Source: Bilabrum cf. latius
Lineage: Eukaryota > Bigyra: Bicosoecida > Bigyra > Bicosoecida
Length of the DNA stretch: 64,000 bases
Assembly (NCBI GenBank): GCA_965178125.1
Contig: OZ237741.1
Location: 806,001-870,000 of the forward strand
Direction: 5' to 3'
The notes below the pieces were generated by a model. It was not told the DNA's origin. It ran no database searches and saw only the letters and a list, made by a program, of their open reading frames with translations. The position numbers and the translations under genes were made by a program. Below are positions 22,001-34,049 of this stretch, in pieces. Position 1 is the first letter of the stretch, and each line of letters begins with the position of its first letter.

Positions 22001-25000
22001 CGCCGTCCATGCGTTCACCTGACAAACCCGACATCCTTGGGCGGGCGGATTACGTCCCTCCAGCTCCCCATGCCGAACCCCGCCTTCTGCAGTATGTCGG
22101 TGTATTGGAGCTGTGCCAAGACCTTGGTGTGTATCCATACCTGCTTCGAAATTCTCCTGAGGATGGATTTGAGCTGTTTTCGTGCTTTCTGGCGAGCGAG
22201 GGTGGGGACAGGTGCGGCGCGCAGCACAGCCACTGTTTCGTTCCCGTGCCGCAAATTGGTGCTGCAGCTCGGCAGTGCATTGTTTGTGGCAGGCCAGAGC
22301 ACTCAATAAGCAGGCCCAAGCGGCAGGCGATGATGAATTCGTTTGTCGAGTGGGACGTCGTCAGGAGGGGCTGGCTGCTCCCTGCTGACCTGGTGCCTTT
22401 CTTGCGGTCCATTGGCAGGCAGGTGTCAACTGGGAGCGGCGCATATACCCGAATGCTGCGGATTCTAACAGGGCAGGACCTTGCTGGGGTCTCCGTGGGT
22501 CTGCGTGAACACCACGAGAGGGGTCGTTTCAACCACGCCCACGAGGATGGCGGTGGGGACGGCGGCGATGCTGACAACGGCGACGGGGCCGGCAAGGAAG
22601 ATGAGCCTCTGACGATCCAGGCCAGAAATGCCAAGCTGCTAGAGCCGGGTGCCAAGGTTGGCACTGCGCTTGTCGATGCAGCGAGGACCCGCCAGGCGAT
22701 CGAGGCAGAGTCGAAGGGGACCGTTGACCTAAGCCGGCCCATGAGGCACTACCCTGCCCCCGGCGGTGGGGTCAGACTACCTGCTCTTATTGACGCGCTG
22801 CAGGCTGCTGAGGAGATGAGCGAGCACAGTCAGACCGCAAGTCTCTCCGTGTCGGAGTTTGCGGTGTTTCTCAGCGTGGTCGCTCGAGTGTGCCTCGCCA
22901 GCAAGCACCGTATCAAGGCAGCTGAGGCCATCATCTAGGAGAACATGGATGCGAGCGGCATGCAGGCTGGGGGGATCGGCCTGTCCGAGGTGGCCAATGA
23001 CGGTGCCAGGCTGCGCTACCTGCTACTGCACGTGGCTGGGCCCAACTACCAGAAGCTGTTCGGCCACTCTCTGAGAGGGCGCCCCATGCAGCCCATGGTG
23101 CTGCACCATGATCACGAAAAGGACTTAGTCATGGCTCAGCTAAAATCGCAGCTACGGCGCGCCTTCTACGTGTATTCCAGGCTAGACGGGATGGGCCTCG
23201 TAGACTAGATCGGTGCCGCCATGCTGGACGGAAGCAAGAAGCACCGCGGGCCGTCGTATGGGGTGCGATTCCAGGCATTCTTGTTATACACGCGGGACAT
23301 TGGACTGTTTCGCTCTCTCCCAGTTGAAACTATCAAGCACGTCTTTTTGCACTCTAGCTAGACAGCGGTGCGCGAGGCCAAGGGCGAGGCATCATCAGAT
23401 AGCGACAGCAGCGAGTTGGAGCAGGCAGGTGAACCAGGCACTGCAAGGGTGCAAGCAAGCAGCCCAGGATCACCATCCAGGCATGTGGCATCGCCCACCA
23501 AGGGGCTGTACCCTGGGACTGGAGCTTCGGGCGGCTCGTCTGCGGCACGTAACTTGATAGAGAAGCGATGGCAGAACCACAAGCAAGGGTTCAGGCTCAG
23601 CTACCGGGGTGGCCTCTTGCCCACGAACACAGAGGAGCAGGACGTAGAGGACTACTGCCTCTCTGCCGATGAGTTCGTCCAGGGAGTGGAGATGCTCTGC
23701 GAAGAGGCCTACATGCTGGGACAGCGAGGCGTCGGGCAGAGGAACCCGGCCGCATTCACTCTGCCAGTCACGCTTGACAGCGGTATCACGCCGCAGGGTC
23801 TCGCTCGCAGGGCGCTGATCGCCAGAATGAAACTGATTTTCGAGACCTACAGGCCAGTCGGTCGCGTCGGTGCTAGGGGAACAGCCGGCCTGCTTCGTGC
23901 GCGCATGGATGCGGACGGGAGAAAGGTGCACCTGAAGGCAGGCAGGCCGCTGCCCCAGGCCGTGCAGAATCTTATGGCGCGAACTGAGGCCATGCAAGGC
24001 GTCCTGAAGGACATGCACAGGTAGGAGTGGGAGGTTGCTGTTAGGACCAGGGCAAGAGAACGCGGCGAAGGACTGGGCACCCACAGCAAGCCGCCCATCA
24101 CTCCGATGAGAACTGCTGGTGCGGTCGCCGCTCGTAAGGGTGCTCCAAACCAGAATGCATATTCCACGTTCAGGCCATTTGGTGTGGCAGATCGAGGTGG
24201 GGTATAGGACTGGAGCAAGCACCGGGAGAGCCTTGTGAAGGCTGCAGGGCCAGGCGCACCCCGGCCTCCTCCATCGACCCTGTCGAAAGCAGGGCAGGAC
24301 TCGCCCGCACACAGGTACCGCAAACTACGTGGCGGGAGGAGAATGTCGGGGACGATGCTGCGCGGCATGCAGTCTGCATCGATGGAGAAGTCTCACGGAA
24401 TCGAACGGGTGACCCACAACCAGTCCATGCAGGCTGGCAGGCGCGGTTCGCTGATTGGGGCTGGTCAGGGCCTGAGTCGCCTGTTCGAGGCAGTCGCAGA
24501 GGGGGCTTCATCGCCCGATAAGCGATTTGGCAGCGCGGGCCGAGCTTCAGCAGAGCTGAAAGGGAGACACAGGAGGAAATCGTCCGTTGGTATCCGCATG
24601 TACGACGAGGACGATCCGCTTGCCGCCGCTGATCCTGAGAGCATCGCCGCAGCAGTAGTGCAGAACCGACGCAACAGTCAGAGCAAGCAGCGCTCAGCTG
24701 CCGAGAAGGCCGTGGCTCTCATGATGAAGGGCATGCGGTCGGGCGCCAGACGAGGCAGCGATATCGCTTTGGGAGGCGAGGCCGGCGGCATTTTCGGGGG
24801 GGGTGCGGCTAAGCGAGCCCTGAAGCAGGCATCTGCCAGGGCAACAGAGAGAGTGAAGCTGAAGAAAGAAAGGGAACAGCACGAGGCTGAGCGTAGGCGG
24901 GAGGAACAAGCAAGGGAGTCAGCCCGCCGCAGGGCCAGCGCCATTGTCAGAGCGGCGACAGGCCGAGCAGAGAGTCGGCAGGCCATGCGAGAGTGGAAGG

Positions 25001-27051
25001 AGCAGGAACAGGACAGTCCTCGGACCCCGCATGCCGGTCGGTCAGCCAGCAGTGCGTCATCCAGTGGTAGCGGCAGCGGTAGCGCCCATGATGTGACGAG
25101 TGAAGCGCTGGCCAGGTTCGCGTCCAGTGGGCAGAGCCCATCTGGGGGCTCCGGGAACCGCGTGCCTTTCGCTGCTGGCTCGCTTGGATCCAGCAGCGGC
25201 CAGCAATCCAAGGTGACTCTTGCTCTTGAACGCGCCAGAAACAGACAAGCAGCCGAAGAAAATCGCCGTAATGCAGATGCCTTGCTTCGGGGCGCGCAGA
25301 TGGGGGCCGACGTTGATGGTGGTGCTGAGGAGCCCGGCCCACTTAGACAAGACGGCTATGGCGTCGCAGGAATGGGGGCAGATGGGGTGCCCATGGAAGC
25401 TTCGGAAGCGTGGCGTGCCAAAGAGGAGATGGAGAGGCAGAGGGCTTAGTCCAGCGCGCAAGGACCGTGGCTGGGCCGATCTACTCGGGACCCGCCGCCT
25501 CAAGACGACGGCAGCTCTGTTGGTGGTAGCATGCACGCAGCAGTTGGAGTTGGCTTTGCTGGCTTCGAGCCGGCGAGGAGGAGGGTGCCTTCCGTACGGC
25601 AGCAAGGAGCCGATCGACGCCTGGGGTAGCGTTCGCACGAACAGATGCATGTATCTGAGGCACAACCTGAGGATAAGCAAATTGATAGAGGACGTGATGG
25701 TCTTCGCTCTGTCACGCACAGGAGTACCGCCGCTGCGAGTCTGTCCCGCCAGCGCAAGGCAGCGGCCCCATTTTGGAAGTCAGCTGCTCGATTCAAGGAC
25801 GATGTGACCAAAGATGCAACGAGACTCGAGAAAGAGGTTGCCACGGTGGAAGCGCAGCTCTAGCCGAAATCGGCGCTGGAGTAGGCCTTACGTTCGGTGC
25901 CTCCGTCCCTGCGAGGCCAGTGGCTCAAGTCAGGGCATGCCGACCGGTACAAGAAACTGGACGAGCAGCTCGGTTTGTCAGCGGACACATTTGCCACGTC
26001 TCGGTCTGGCGCTGGGAATGCGTAGCATCCAATCGCAACCGCGCGCAGGGCGTCAGCTTCCCGGCCCATCTACGGGTCTGCAGTGGCGGTGGGGGCACGT
26101 CGGGGGTCTGCCACGAGACGAATGAGCGGCGGCATTGCAGGCTCACCGAGACGGGAGTCGTGGGTGCCTACCGCGAGCCTGGATGCGGCCGACGGTTGGC
26201 ATGCGGTGGAAAGGAGAAAGCAAGAAGAGGAAGATGATATGCAGCTGGAGGAGGACGCAGCTGACCTGGCCAGGGTTGCCCCGCTGGCTTCTGTCCTGTC
26301 CCCAACAGGGGGGCTGGGCGGTCGCCGCGGCTCTGCTAGATCCGTGGCAAGTCAGCAGCGGATTGATTTCTTCCGCGTGCAGGATGGTACGGCTCGGGCT
26401 GACAACCTAGCTGGATCGTCCGTCAATGATGTGGCCGGAGCAGGGCCAGGAGGAGCAGGCCAAGGCATGGACGGCCCGGAGAGCAAGGGTCCTGAGGACC
26501 TGCAAGCCACCGCTACTCGAATGCTAGCAATGATGCCAAAGGGGAAGTGGGCCGTCGAGCACTCTACTTTAAATGGGATGATGCGGGAGCAGCTGCTGTC
26601 AGACCTTGGAGGTGTATCGGAGCAGCCGAAGGCCATCTACAAGGTGCTGAAGACCGCTGGCGGGCAGCTGCCTCTGCGGCGGCTCCTGCGGGCACAAGAA
26701 AGAGGAATGGGCGTTTCAGCTTCTGCTGCAAGCCGGCAAAATGCGGTATCACAGTAGTCCAAGCACGCTGGCAGCATTTCGAGGAGAGGTGCGGGTGTAA
26801 CCAAGGGCTCCTCCACCATGTCGACTCCAAGCAGGTCCTCGACAACTGGCAGGCAGCGCGGAGCTGCTAAGATTCGCAGCGCGGGCAGGGACATCATAGC
26901 ATCTCCAGTAGTACGAAAGACAGCGGAAAAGAGGCTGCAGCGAGCGTACGATGCATTGCTTGCAAGCAGCGTCGACGAGAGGACGAAGGCAGTGCGGAAG
27001 AAGCGCAAGAAGATCCAGCGCCAGCGAGAGGCGGTGGATGGTGTTCAGTGA
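19036..27051 (+). CDS. Giant IQ-motif, basic coiled-coil protein (2671 aa)
   Basis: Family not recognised. One uninterrupted plus-strand frame from ATG 19036 to TGA 27049-27051 contains about 20 TAGs and no TAA or TGA. A calmodulin-binding IQ motif lies near residues 106-128 (ATLQRLWRGHRARTKVL) and is followed by a helix crossing TAG (FETLIxVQNAFERYRDEQ). Residues about 570-760 and 1000-1310 are conserved-looking globular segments (YYYGSCLNEGHFLSFCRDC; ISWDRFSSWWDDRRREEY; LSVSEFAVFLSVVARVCLA). An EF-hand-like loop, ENMDASGMQAGGIGLSEV, lies near 1300-1320. From about 1700 it is Ser/Arg-rich and disordered with a charged coiled coil (1930-2000, KLKKEREQHEAERRREEQAR). This arrangement is typical of axonemal or cortical cytoskeletal scaffolds of protists, but that is inference. 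Confidence 0.75.
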
Positions 27052-27135
27052 AACAAATAGCCATGACTTGATGATTTAATTTATTGCTATGTGCACAGCT
27101 CACTTGGACATTTATGCCACCGCAGATCTAACCAC

Positions 27136-28428
27136 TCAGAAGCCTCCCTCCTGCAGCATGCTCTCAAGCCGCATCGCCGCACTGCCAAGCTTCAGATCCA
27201 GCAGGGCCCTGGCCTTGCTGCGCCTGTCCACTGCTTCGTGATCTGCTGCAGCAGATGAGCTGCTGCTGCTGCTGGAGGCTGCAGCGCCTGCTTCCGCCAG
27301 CTCTGACCTGTACGTCACCTTGGCACCGCTGCTGCCGAAGTGCGCTGACAAGGGAATCTGTCCGGAATTGAGCGTCTTGCAGGCAGTTCTCTGCTGCATT
27401 ACTGCTCTCTTGGATTCTGGGGTCGCCTCAAGCTGGCTTAGGCTGGCATCCGGCTTCTGCACGTCCGATTTGCCGGCGGAACCGTCCGACGCCCGGGAGC
27501 TCGCAGCTGCCTTAGCTGCGTCGGAATCTCCCAGCACGCTCTTGTCTACAGCTTCTTTGAATTCTTCGAGCTCAGCTTGGGTAATTCCAAGAGATGGCGA
27601 TCCGTGAACGCCTCCGACGGTGGAAGGCGAGCACCCGGTGCTCGACGCGTTGATGAAATGCACGTCGTCCTCGTCCACGTCCTCGTCCTCGTCGACGTCG
27701 CTGCTGTAATCCTCCTCAGTGTTATCTTCAATAGGTCCAGGAGGTGGGATGCTGATCCTCAGGCTCGGCACTGGCGCCTAGGAAGGCGATTCGATGAGTC
27801 GAGCAGCTGCTTGGGCTGTGCTGGAATAGTCAGCCGAGGGCTCCACATCTCCTCCTTTTGCCGAAGCAGTTGGCTTCTCATTGTCAATCAACCCTTGAAT
27901 GACTAGAGCAGTTGAACTCTTGCGTCCTTCGATGAAGTCGGCGTCTGCTGCGAGGCTTCCAGCAGGACGCTGCTCGGTCTTGGTGGAACGCTTCTTGCTC
28001 ACTCGCCTGCGCTTCGGGCTTGGCACTGGCGAGGCAAACAGCGGCTTTTCCAGCTTGGCCGTAGAAGCCTTTCTCTTTGAGCCTGGCATTTGAGCTGGAA
28101 GCTGACTTGCTGCTTCGGTTATAAGCTCTTTAGCGCTGACGATGTGCGGCTCGCCACCTGCCTGCTGCTCGGCTGAGCTCATCCCGACACCATCGACGTC
28201 CTCCGCCATGGCCTCACACAACCCTGAATCCAAGAATTCTGCTTGCTCCCTTGCCTTTCGGAGCTGCTCTGACTCCTTCTTGGACAGGATGTTGCCGCGG
28301 CGGCGTACGCGCAGCACCGGCATCGTAGGCTCCTGCGCTGCCGGAGCATTATGCGGGCTTTCTACAGCTCTTGGCCTCCGCGAGCAGCACATACTGAAGG
28401 AACCAAACATGCTTGCAACTGATTGCAT
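27136..28428 (-). CDS. Disordered acidic protein of unknown function
   Basis: 430 aa, ATG at 28428, TGA stop, one TAG in SPSxAPVPS (27775-27777) between two long open stretches of the same frame. The N-terminus has two cysteines followed by basic residues (MCCSRRPR), which could be lipidated. Residues 85-200 carry Lys/Arg clusters (PKRRRVSKKRS) that may be a nuclear signal. An Asp/Glu run (DVDEDEDVDEDD) follows the TAG, and the C-terminus is helical (RSKARALLDLKLGSAAMRLE). No domain is recognised. It converges with the IQ-motif gene over 84 bp. Coding status rests on open length, codon use like its neighbours and normal intergenic spacing. Confidence 0.6.
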
Positions 28429-28654
28429 GACTTAGAGGTACTTAAGTTTCTTGTTCTAAGCTGTTTGTGTTGTGTTGAGTAGAGCGAGCACGAGTTTGTC
28501 TTGATCCGAGCATGAGGTCGCAAGGTTCCGCACACTGGAGGCGGGTGGTCGCGCGTCCGCCGCGCGCGGCGGCATCTCAGACTCATCACCCGAATCCGTT
28601 CACTGCTAGCAACGATATCAGGGAGTGCTAGTCTCGTGTCACATTCTTCTAATT
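28429..28654. promoter_or_regulatory. Bidirectional promoter, 226 bp
   Basis: Spacer between the divergent disordered-protein and F-x-P genes. No element stands out except a GC-rich CGCGCGTCCGCCGCGCGC stretch near 28550. Confidence 0.45.
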
Positions 28655-31600
28655 ATGTCGTAAGTTCTCCACTGACCTGGACACAACTCACTTCTCGTTC
28701 ACAGCGTCGAGCTCAGCTGCGTAAGCGCGTTGTTGTCGCCTCAATCTCCACCTCCCCACCTATGCCTTCCTTGCACTTGAACGCAGAAATGTGCGAGGCA
28801 GGCTAGCTTAGCACACGAATGCTCTAAAGGCTGAGCAGGCTGCATTAAGACAAGCAGTGGGTGAGGCAAGCTGCCCGTTGAGCTAGTGAATGTGCCTACC
28901 CGGATCGTAGACAAAAATCTGAGCGAGCTGCTCTCAGCGATTCGCTGGTCCTCTTTCTTTTATATCAATGTCACGTCATTCGCTTGATTCATGGTGCATG
29001 TTTCCTCTGTCGCAGGGAATGGCAAAGTCGCACGCACTGAAGGTGCTGCAGAGTCAATAGCGCCTCCCCGTCGAGTAGAAGACTACTTGCAGGAAGACGC
29101 ATCAGAGAGATAGGAACGGCTGCAGCAGTTGCAGCGCGAGTCTGAGCTTCGCGAAAGATCGGACGCACCCCACCACCCTGAGATAGACCAGAGGTCGAGG
29201 GCAATTGCAGCTTCCAGCCGAGGGCGTGGCCCAGTCGAGGACCGACTGCTGGCCGCAGGGTAGGCATCATAGGCTAGTCTAGATGCGAAACGGGTGCAGG
29301 CGCAGCTGCAGGGCAGCGATGATCCCGACGCTAGCCAGGGCAGACGAGGCGGGGAATTGGGCGGCAAGCCCGATGGCAGCGACTACATACTGCGGTCTGG
29401 CCACGCCGCCTCAGAGGGCCGAAGCCACGTGGATGAAACGAACCGAAGGGTTGTGTCGCAGCGCAAGCACGAGGAATTCGTGGAGCGGAGCAAGCAGTGG
29501 CAGGAGCGCAGGGAGCAGTCCCTGCGCCGCACGCAGCAGGAAGTCGAGGCGCAGCGCGTTGCGGAACTTCGATCGGCGCCTCGCATCGACCGCACGAGCG
29601 ATGAGATCGCCAGGCGCCAGCAGCAGGCAGCCAGCGCCGCGGGAGGTGCCCCCGTGACGGCCTCTGACAGGCTGTACGCCGAGGCCCAGCTCCGGAAGGA
29701 GGCGAGCGAGCACCGAGCAGACCGGATCCACCGCGAGCAAGTTCCCGGGAACCCCGCCATCACCCGGAAGGCTGCTCAGCTGAGGCGCGAGGGCGACGTG
29801 GGCGACCGCCTGTACAACCAAGCCATGGAGTCCAATCGGCAGCGCAAGCTGGTGCAGGCACACGAGCTCCGCAAGCTGGAGGAGGATGCCATGGGTGGAG
29901 GGCTGGAGCAGTCCATGGCACGGCTAGGCCGGGGAACAGGAGAGGGTGGCAGCGGAGGCGCGGGGGGGGTTGACAGCCTCTCCCGCGGCGGATTCTTGAG
30001 CCCGGCAAGCAGCACTGCGCGGTCGGGCAGGCGCCGGCGGGGCAGCATCGAGGCGGGTAGGGACCTGTACATGAAGGGCTTCGAGTCCCAGAAGCGGATC
30101 GAGCTGCAGAGGCAGATGGAGGAGGAGGAGTACAGGGAGAATGCCCGGCCGAGGCTCAACCGGAAATCGCTGGAGATCGCGGAGTCGTCTGGTGTCGTGC
30201 ATGACCGCCTCCACCGACCCACGGCGTCATACGCTATCAAGCGACATGCGGCGCGAATGTCGGGAACGCCGGTGCGCGGTGGCAAAGGCCACCCAAGGAG
30301 ACTCGTGGGCTTCGGATCGAGCACACCAAGGCAGGTGCAGCTCGCCAGCCCTGGCTCGGCAGCCATGGTGATCGCCCGAGACGAGGTCGGCCGCATGCTG
30401 CCCGCCACTGCAGTTGCGACCAACAGCACGGTGGACGCCTCGCTGAGGGCGCACCTTGCTGACATGACGAAGCGAGGAGAGCTGGACGGGTCGGGCAAGC
30501 AGCCCCCCCTCGCCGACCTAGAGGCCACCGCGCACTCGACCACTCCCGGCGCGAGCGGGGTGGGGGCCGGGAGCGGCAGCGCGGCGCCTGAATCGAAGTC
30601 CCCCGACGGCTCCATGGCAGGGTCTCAGGCTCAGGCTCAGGAGGAGGAGGAGGGAAAGAAGGATGACCCCGCCGCGGCTGCCCCCGCGGGCGACAACGCA
30701 GCCGTGCCCAGCCGGAACCCACCCCACAGCGGCTCCGAGTCCTCCCCCGGCGCAGAGGCCTCCTCCCTCGCTTCCGCCTCTGCCTCTGGGGGCCTGCACC
30801 AGCCAAGTGGCAGGAGCCCAGCGTCTCGTGCCACTGGGGGTATGAGCATTGGTGACCTCGGTCGGAGCGCTCTGAGCGCCGCGGCAATCATCCGCGAGGA
30901 GGAGAAGGAGCTCACGTTCAGGCCAAAGGTGAAGAAGCACTCGAGGGAGATCGCGAAGAAGAGGGCGGTGGCGGGCGTGACTGTGGAGGAAAGGCTCTCT
31001 GAGGCTGCGAGGAGGAGGGCCAGGGACATCGACAGGCTCAAGCAGGAGAGGGAGGAACAGCTGCTGAAGGAGTGCACCTTTCAGCCCAACAAGGGCAGGA
31101 GGAGGCAGAGGAAGGGAAGATCCGCCTCGACCGCGGCGGACGCAGCTCCAGCCCGCAAGCCAGGGGAGGGCGCAGCGGCGTTCCGTGCCGTTCTAGAAGG
31201 CTAGACCGAGGGCGTTGGGGCAGGGGGGTCCTCGATGCGGAGCAGCCTGCTCCGATCCTCCAGGCGACAGGCGGATGCCGAGTCCGCCTCCCGCACGCCC
31301 ACCTCCATGTACGCCAAGGCGGTCGAGTGGAAGCGGGCGAGGGAGCGTAGGCTGCAGATGATGAGGGACGAGAAGCAGGATGTGGACCTCGTGGGATGCA
31401 CCTTCCAGCCCAACAGGGCCAGGGGAGAGGGGGTCCAGCAGGCTGGGAGGGGCGGTAGGGGTGATGGCGGTCCACCCTCCTCCTCCTCCTCAGGCCTTGG
31501 TGCCGGGAGTAAGCCTCGGCGTGGTCGCCGTGCGAGCTTCGCAGGTGGGGAGAGCAGCCGCGGCCGCTTGCCGGGCAGCAGGATGGACGGGAGGGCGAGG

Positions 31601-32980
31601 AGGAGGCGGGCGAGCATAGCAGGAACGGGGCACTCTGAGCTGGACCTGGCCGCGGCCGCTGACGGCGAGGGCGTTGACATCCTGACCCTGACCAGACCGG
31701 GAGTGGAGGACTTTTTCAGGAGGAAGGCAAGGGCGCACGCCATCGAGGAGGAGAAGGCGGCCAAGGCGGCGAGGCACGCCACGGGCAGGGGCTGGACAGG
31801 CCGGCCCACGGTGGCGAAGGGCTTCCAGCTCGGCCGCAAGCGGGGGCCCGGTGTGGCTGCCCTGCGTCGACCGGTGGACTACGACCCCATGGCCGCGGGC
31901 ACCTACGCGCGTGGTGCGATCGCGAAGGAGAGGGCCAGGAGGGAGGCGGCCGTGCGGGGCATGCCGATCTACGAGGCCCCTCAGAGCCCCGTGCGGGGCA
32001 GCTTCGAGGCGGCGAGCGAGCACGACGGCGGGTTCCTGCACCAGGTCAGGACGGACAAAGAGCGGCGCCACGAGGAGAGCCAGAGGGTCCGTAGGCAGGA
32101 AGAAGACAAGAAGTTTCAGCAGACTGTCGAGAGGCTGGCGGAGGAGGCGCTGGCTCGCCACTCGGGCCGCGGAGGGGGCGAGCGCGTGGACGGAGCAAGT
32201 GCTCCAGAGGCGGGGCAACACGCCGGCAGGCTCGACGCAGACGAGCTCGTCAAGCAAGCTCGCAAGATAGAGCAGCAAGACAGAGAAAACCAGCGCTCGC
32301 TGCAAAGCGCAGCAGATTCGAGTGATCTAGGCGACGGGACCGGGTCCGGATACGGCGACCTGACCGAGGAGGACATGAGGGTCAACCTGCAGCTGGAGCG
32401 AGGCGGGGAGCCGCCGGAGAGCAGCGGCCGCAAGGTGAATATTGCGGTCGCAGCTAGAGCAGCGCTTGGCGCGTCCCTCCGGAAGCAGGCGGCCGCGTCC
32501 CGTGGCGCGCAGGCGGCTGATGATGCTGGCGGGAGCCGCCCCGAGCCGCAGCGGGACGAGGAGGTTGTCAGGGTGCTCCGAAGCGCTCGGAATGCCATGC
32601 CGCCCGATGCCAGTGACCTAATGCGTGATGCGGTGGTGGGGAGCTCAGGGGTGAGCCGAGCTTACTCCAATGCTCCAAGCTCGGCCAGCGCACCGGGACG
32701 GGATGACGAAGCGCAGCTGGCGTCCGACCGGCTGCGCGAAGCCGTCGTGCGAGCGTCGCAGCGGAGCGAGCCGCGCGAAAGCAACGGAAATCAGGGCGGC
32801 ATAACTGCAGCACAGATCTTGTCTATGTCCGCGCAAGATCGGCGGCTGCTTGGACCCGAGGGTGGAGCTGGCAGCGACGACGAGCTGCTAGAGCGAATGG
32901 AGCGAGCGGCCCAGGCGTCGCTGGCCGCCACTCAGATGCAGGTCTAGGAGCATCTTAGGCGCATGAAAGCAGAGAAATAA
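28655..32980 (+). CDS. F-x-P / 'RLY' repeat coiled-coil protein (3 exons)
   Basis: Exons 28655-28659, 28787-28860 and 29016-32980; 1347 aa with six TAGs, one of them 11 codons before the TAA stop. The body is certain, the two tiny 5' exons are inferred from phase-matched GT-AG sites. The protein repeats a loose module: Phe or Pro followed by basic-Ser-x-x-Ile/Leu-Ala, then V-x-x-RLY-x-x-A and a charged helix. Examples are RIDRTSDEIARRQQ, VGDRLYNQAMESNRQRK, RLNRKSLEIAESSGVVHDRL, LTFRPKVKKHSREIAKKR with VEERLSEAARRRARDIDRLK, and two CTFQPN boxes (near 31075 and 31400). Such F-x-P modules occur in flagellar and cytoskeletal proteins of many protists; family name not known to me. Gly/Ser-rich linkers and a TAG inside a coiled coil (SERxERLQQLQRE) are also seen. 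Confidence 0.75.
28660..28786 (+). other. Intron 1 of the F-x-P protein gene (127 nt), inferred
   Basis: Starts GTAAGT, ends AACGCAG, phase 2, placed after only five coding bases (ATG TC). An internal alternative exon at about 28707-28722 cannot be excluded. Confidence 0.45.
28861..29015 (+). other. Intron 2 of the F-x-P protein gene (155 nt), inferred
   Basis: Starts GTGAGG, ends TCGCAG, phase 1. The join gives a continuous frame (ALRQAV-G-NGKVART). Confidence 0.55.
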
Positions 32981-33365
32981 TCTTGATGCTACTAATGGCT
33001 TGCATACAGCTTACTTCTGTCTCGCTGGTGCGACTGCTAACATTTGAATTACAAGTCGTCGTCCCACAACAAGCCAAGAACGGATCGCTTGCAGCGCATA
33101 TTCGACTAGGATTCGACTACAACAGCAGCATTAAGCAATCTCCCGTCTAGAGTGGCAATAGAGCTTGCCAACGATCTTGGGTAGCTTGCCTGAAGCCTGA
33201 TCCCGGTGCTATTTTCGCTGATTGAAGTCTATGCTCGCTTTGCTCGGTGTTCATATTGCGTCAATTGTAGCTGCAAAATTTCCCTTTGAACAGAACTGAT
33301 GGATCATTTAAAGAAATATATGTATACACTTGCATTCAATCGTGACTGTCCTCTCCAGAACTCGC
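32981..33365. other. Convergent intergenic region, 385 bp
   Basis: AT-richer 3' flank shared by the F-x-P gene (+) and the small acidic gene (-). It includes TTTAAAGAAATATATG near 33306. No gene is visible. Confidence 0.6.
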
Positions 33366-33884
33366 TCAGTTCACCTCAACTTCGGGCTTAGCATCTGCTT
33401 CGCCCTCCATCGGAGCCGATCCGTCAGCCTTGGAGATTGCTTCGCCAGCCTCAGCAGCCTTCTGCTTCATCTCTTCAGGTGCAGCATCCGAATCCTTGGA
33501 CTCTTTGCCTTCAATCTTGCTCTGCTTCTTCGGGGGCGTGGCATCGTTGTCGATTGCGGGCGCGCCGTCCACTTCAGAAGCCTTGCGCTTGCTCCCAATC
33601 TCAGGACGGCCCACTTCCGTGGCCGGGGGCTCCTCTGCCTTCGCCTCTCCAGCCCCAGCACCTTCTCCATCTTTAGCTTCTTCCTTTGATTCGCCTTCCT
33701 TTGCTTGTTCTGGCTCTGCAGCCTCCTTGTCGGCCGATGGCTGCTCGCCCGACGCTGCCTCAGGAACTTGCTCGACCGGCTTAGCGGGGGCCTCTTCCAC
33801 CGCTGCAGCCGCTGAGCTGCTGCTTGAAGTGGGCTCCTCCTCAGTGTTTACGATCTGATCCTTCTGCTCGGGAACGGCGGCCAT
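33366..33884 (-). CDS. Small acidic, disordered, probably nuclear protein
   Basis: 172 aa, ATG at 33884, TGA stop, no TAG, no intron. Composition is dominated by Glu, Ala, Lys, Pro and Ser without predicted structure. A bipartite basic signal is visible around residues 97-125 (SKRKASEVD ... TPPKKQSK), suggesting nuclear import. It resembles HMG-tail, prothymosin or nucleoplasmin-tail-like sequences only in composition, so no family is assigned. It is transcribed away from the PDZ gene across 165 bp. Confidence 0.6.
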   Translation of the reverse strand: MAAVPEQKDQIVNTEEEPTSSSSSAAAAVEEAPAKPVEQVPEAASGEQPSADKEAAEPEQAKEGESKEEAKDGEGAGAGEAKAEEPPATEVGRPEIGSKRKASEVDGAPAIDNDATPPKKQSKIEGKESKDSDAAPEEMKQKAAEAGEAISKADGSAPMEGEADAKPEVEVN

Positions 33885-34049
33885 GATTCTTATCTTCGAT
33901 TTCTCGTACTCGGGTTTCTAAATGTGCCTGTTGCACCATGAACCGATCTGGTTTTAATTTGTTGCGAGCTGTTTCAAAAAGCACCTTACCTAAGTATTCT
34001 GAATTTCACTTGCAGTTAGAAACAAACTCGTGCCGTAGCTTAATGAGTC
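33885..34049. promoter_or_regulatory. Bidirectional promoter, 165 bp
   Basis: Spacer between the divergent acidic-protein and PDZ genes, AT-rich around 33950-34020. No specific element is recognised. Confidence 0.45.

Noticed and set aside
28660-28740. Extra exon 28707-28722 in the F-x-P gene
   Set aside because: Splice sites exist, but including it breaks the phase needed by the next exon.
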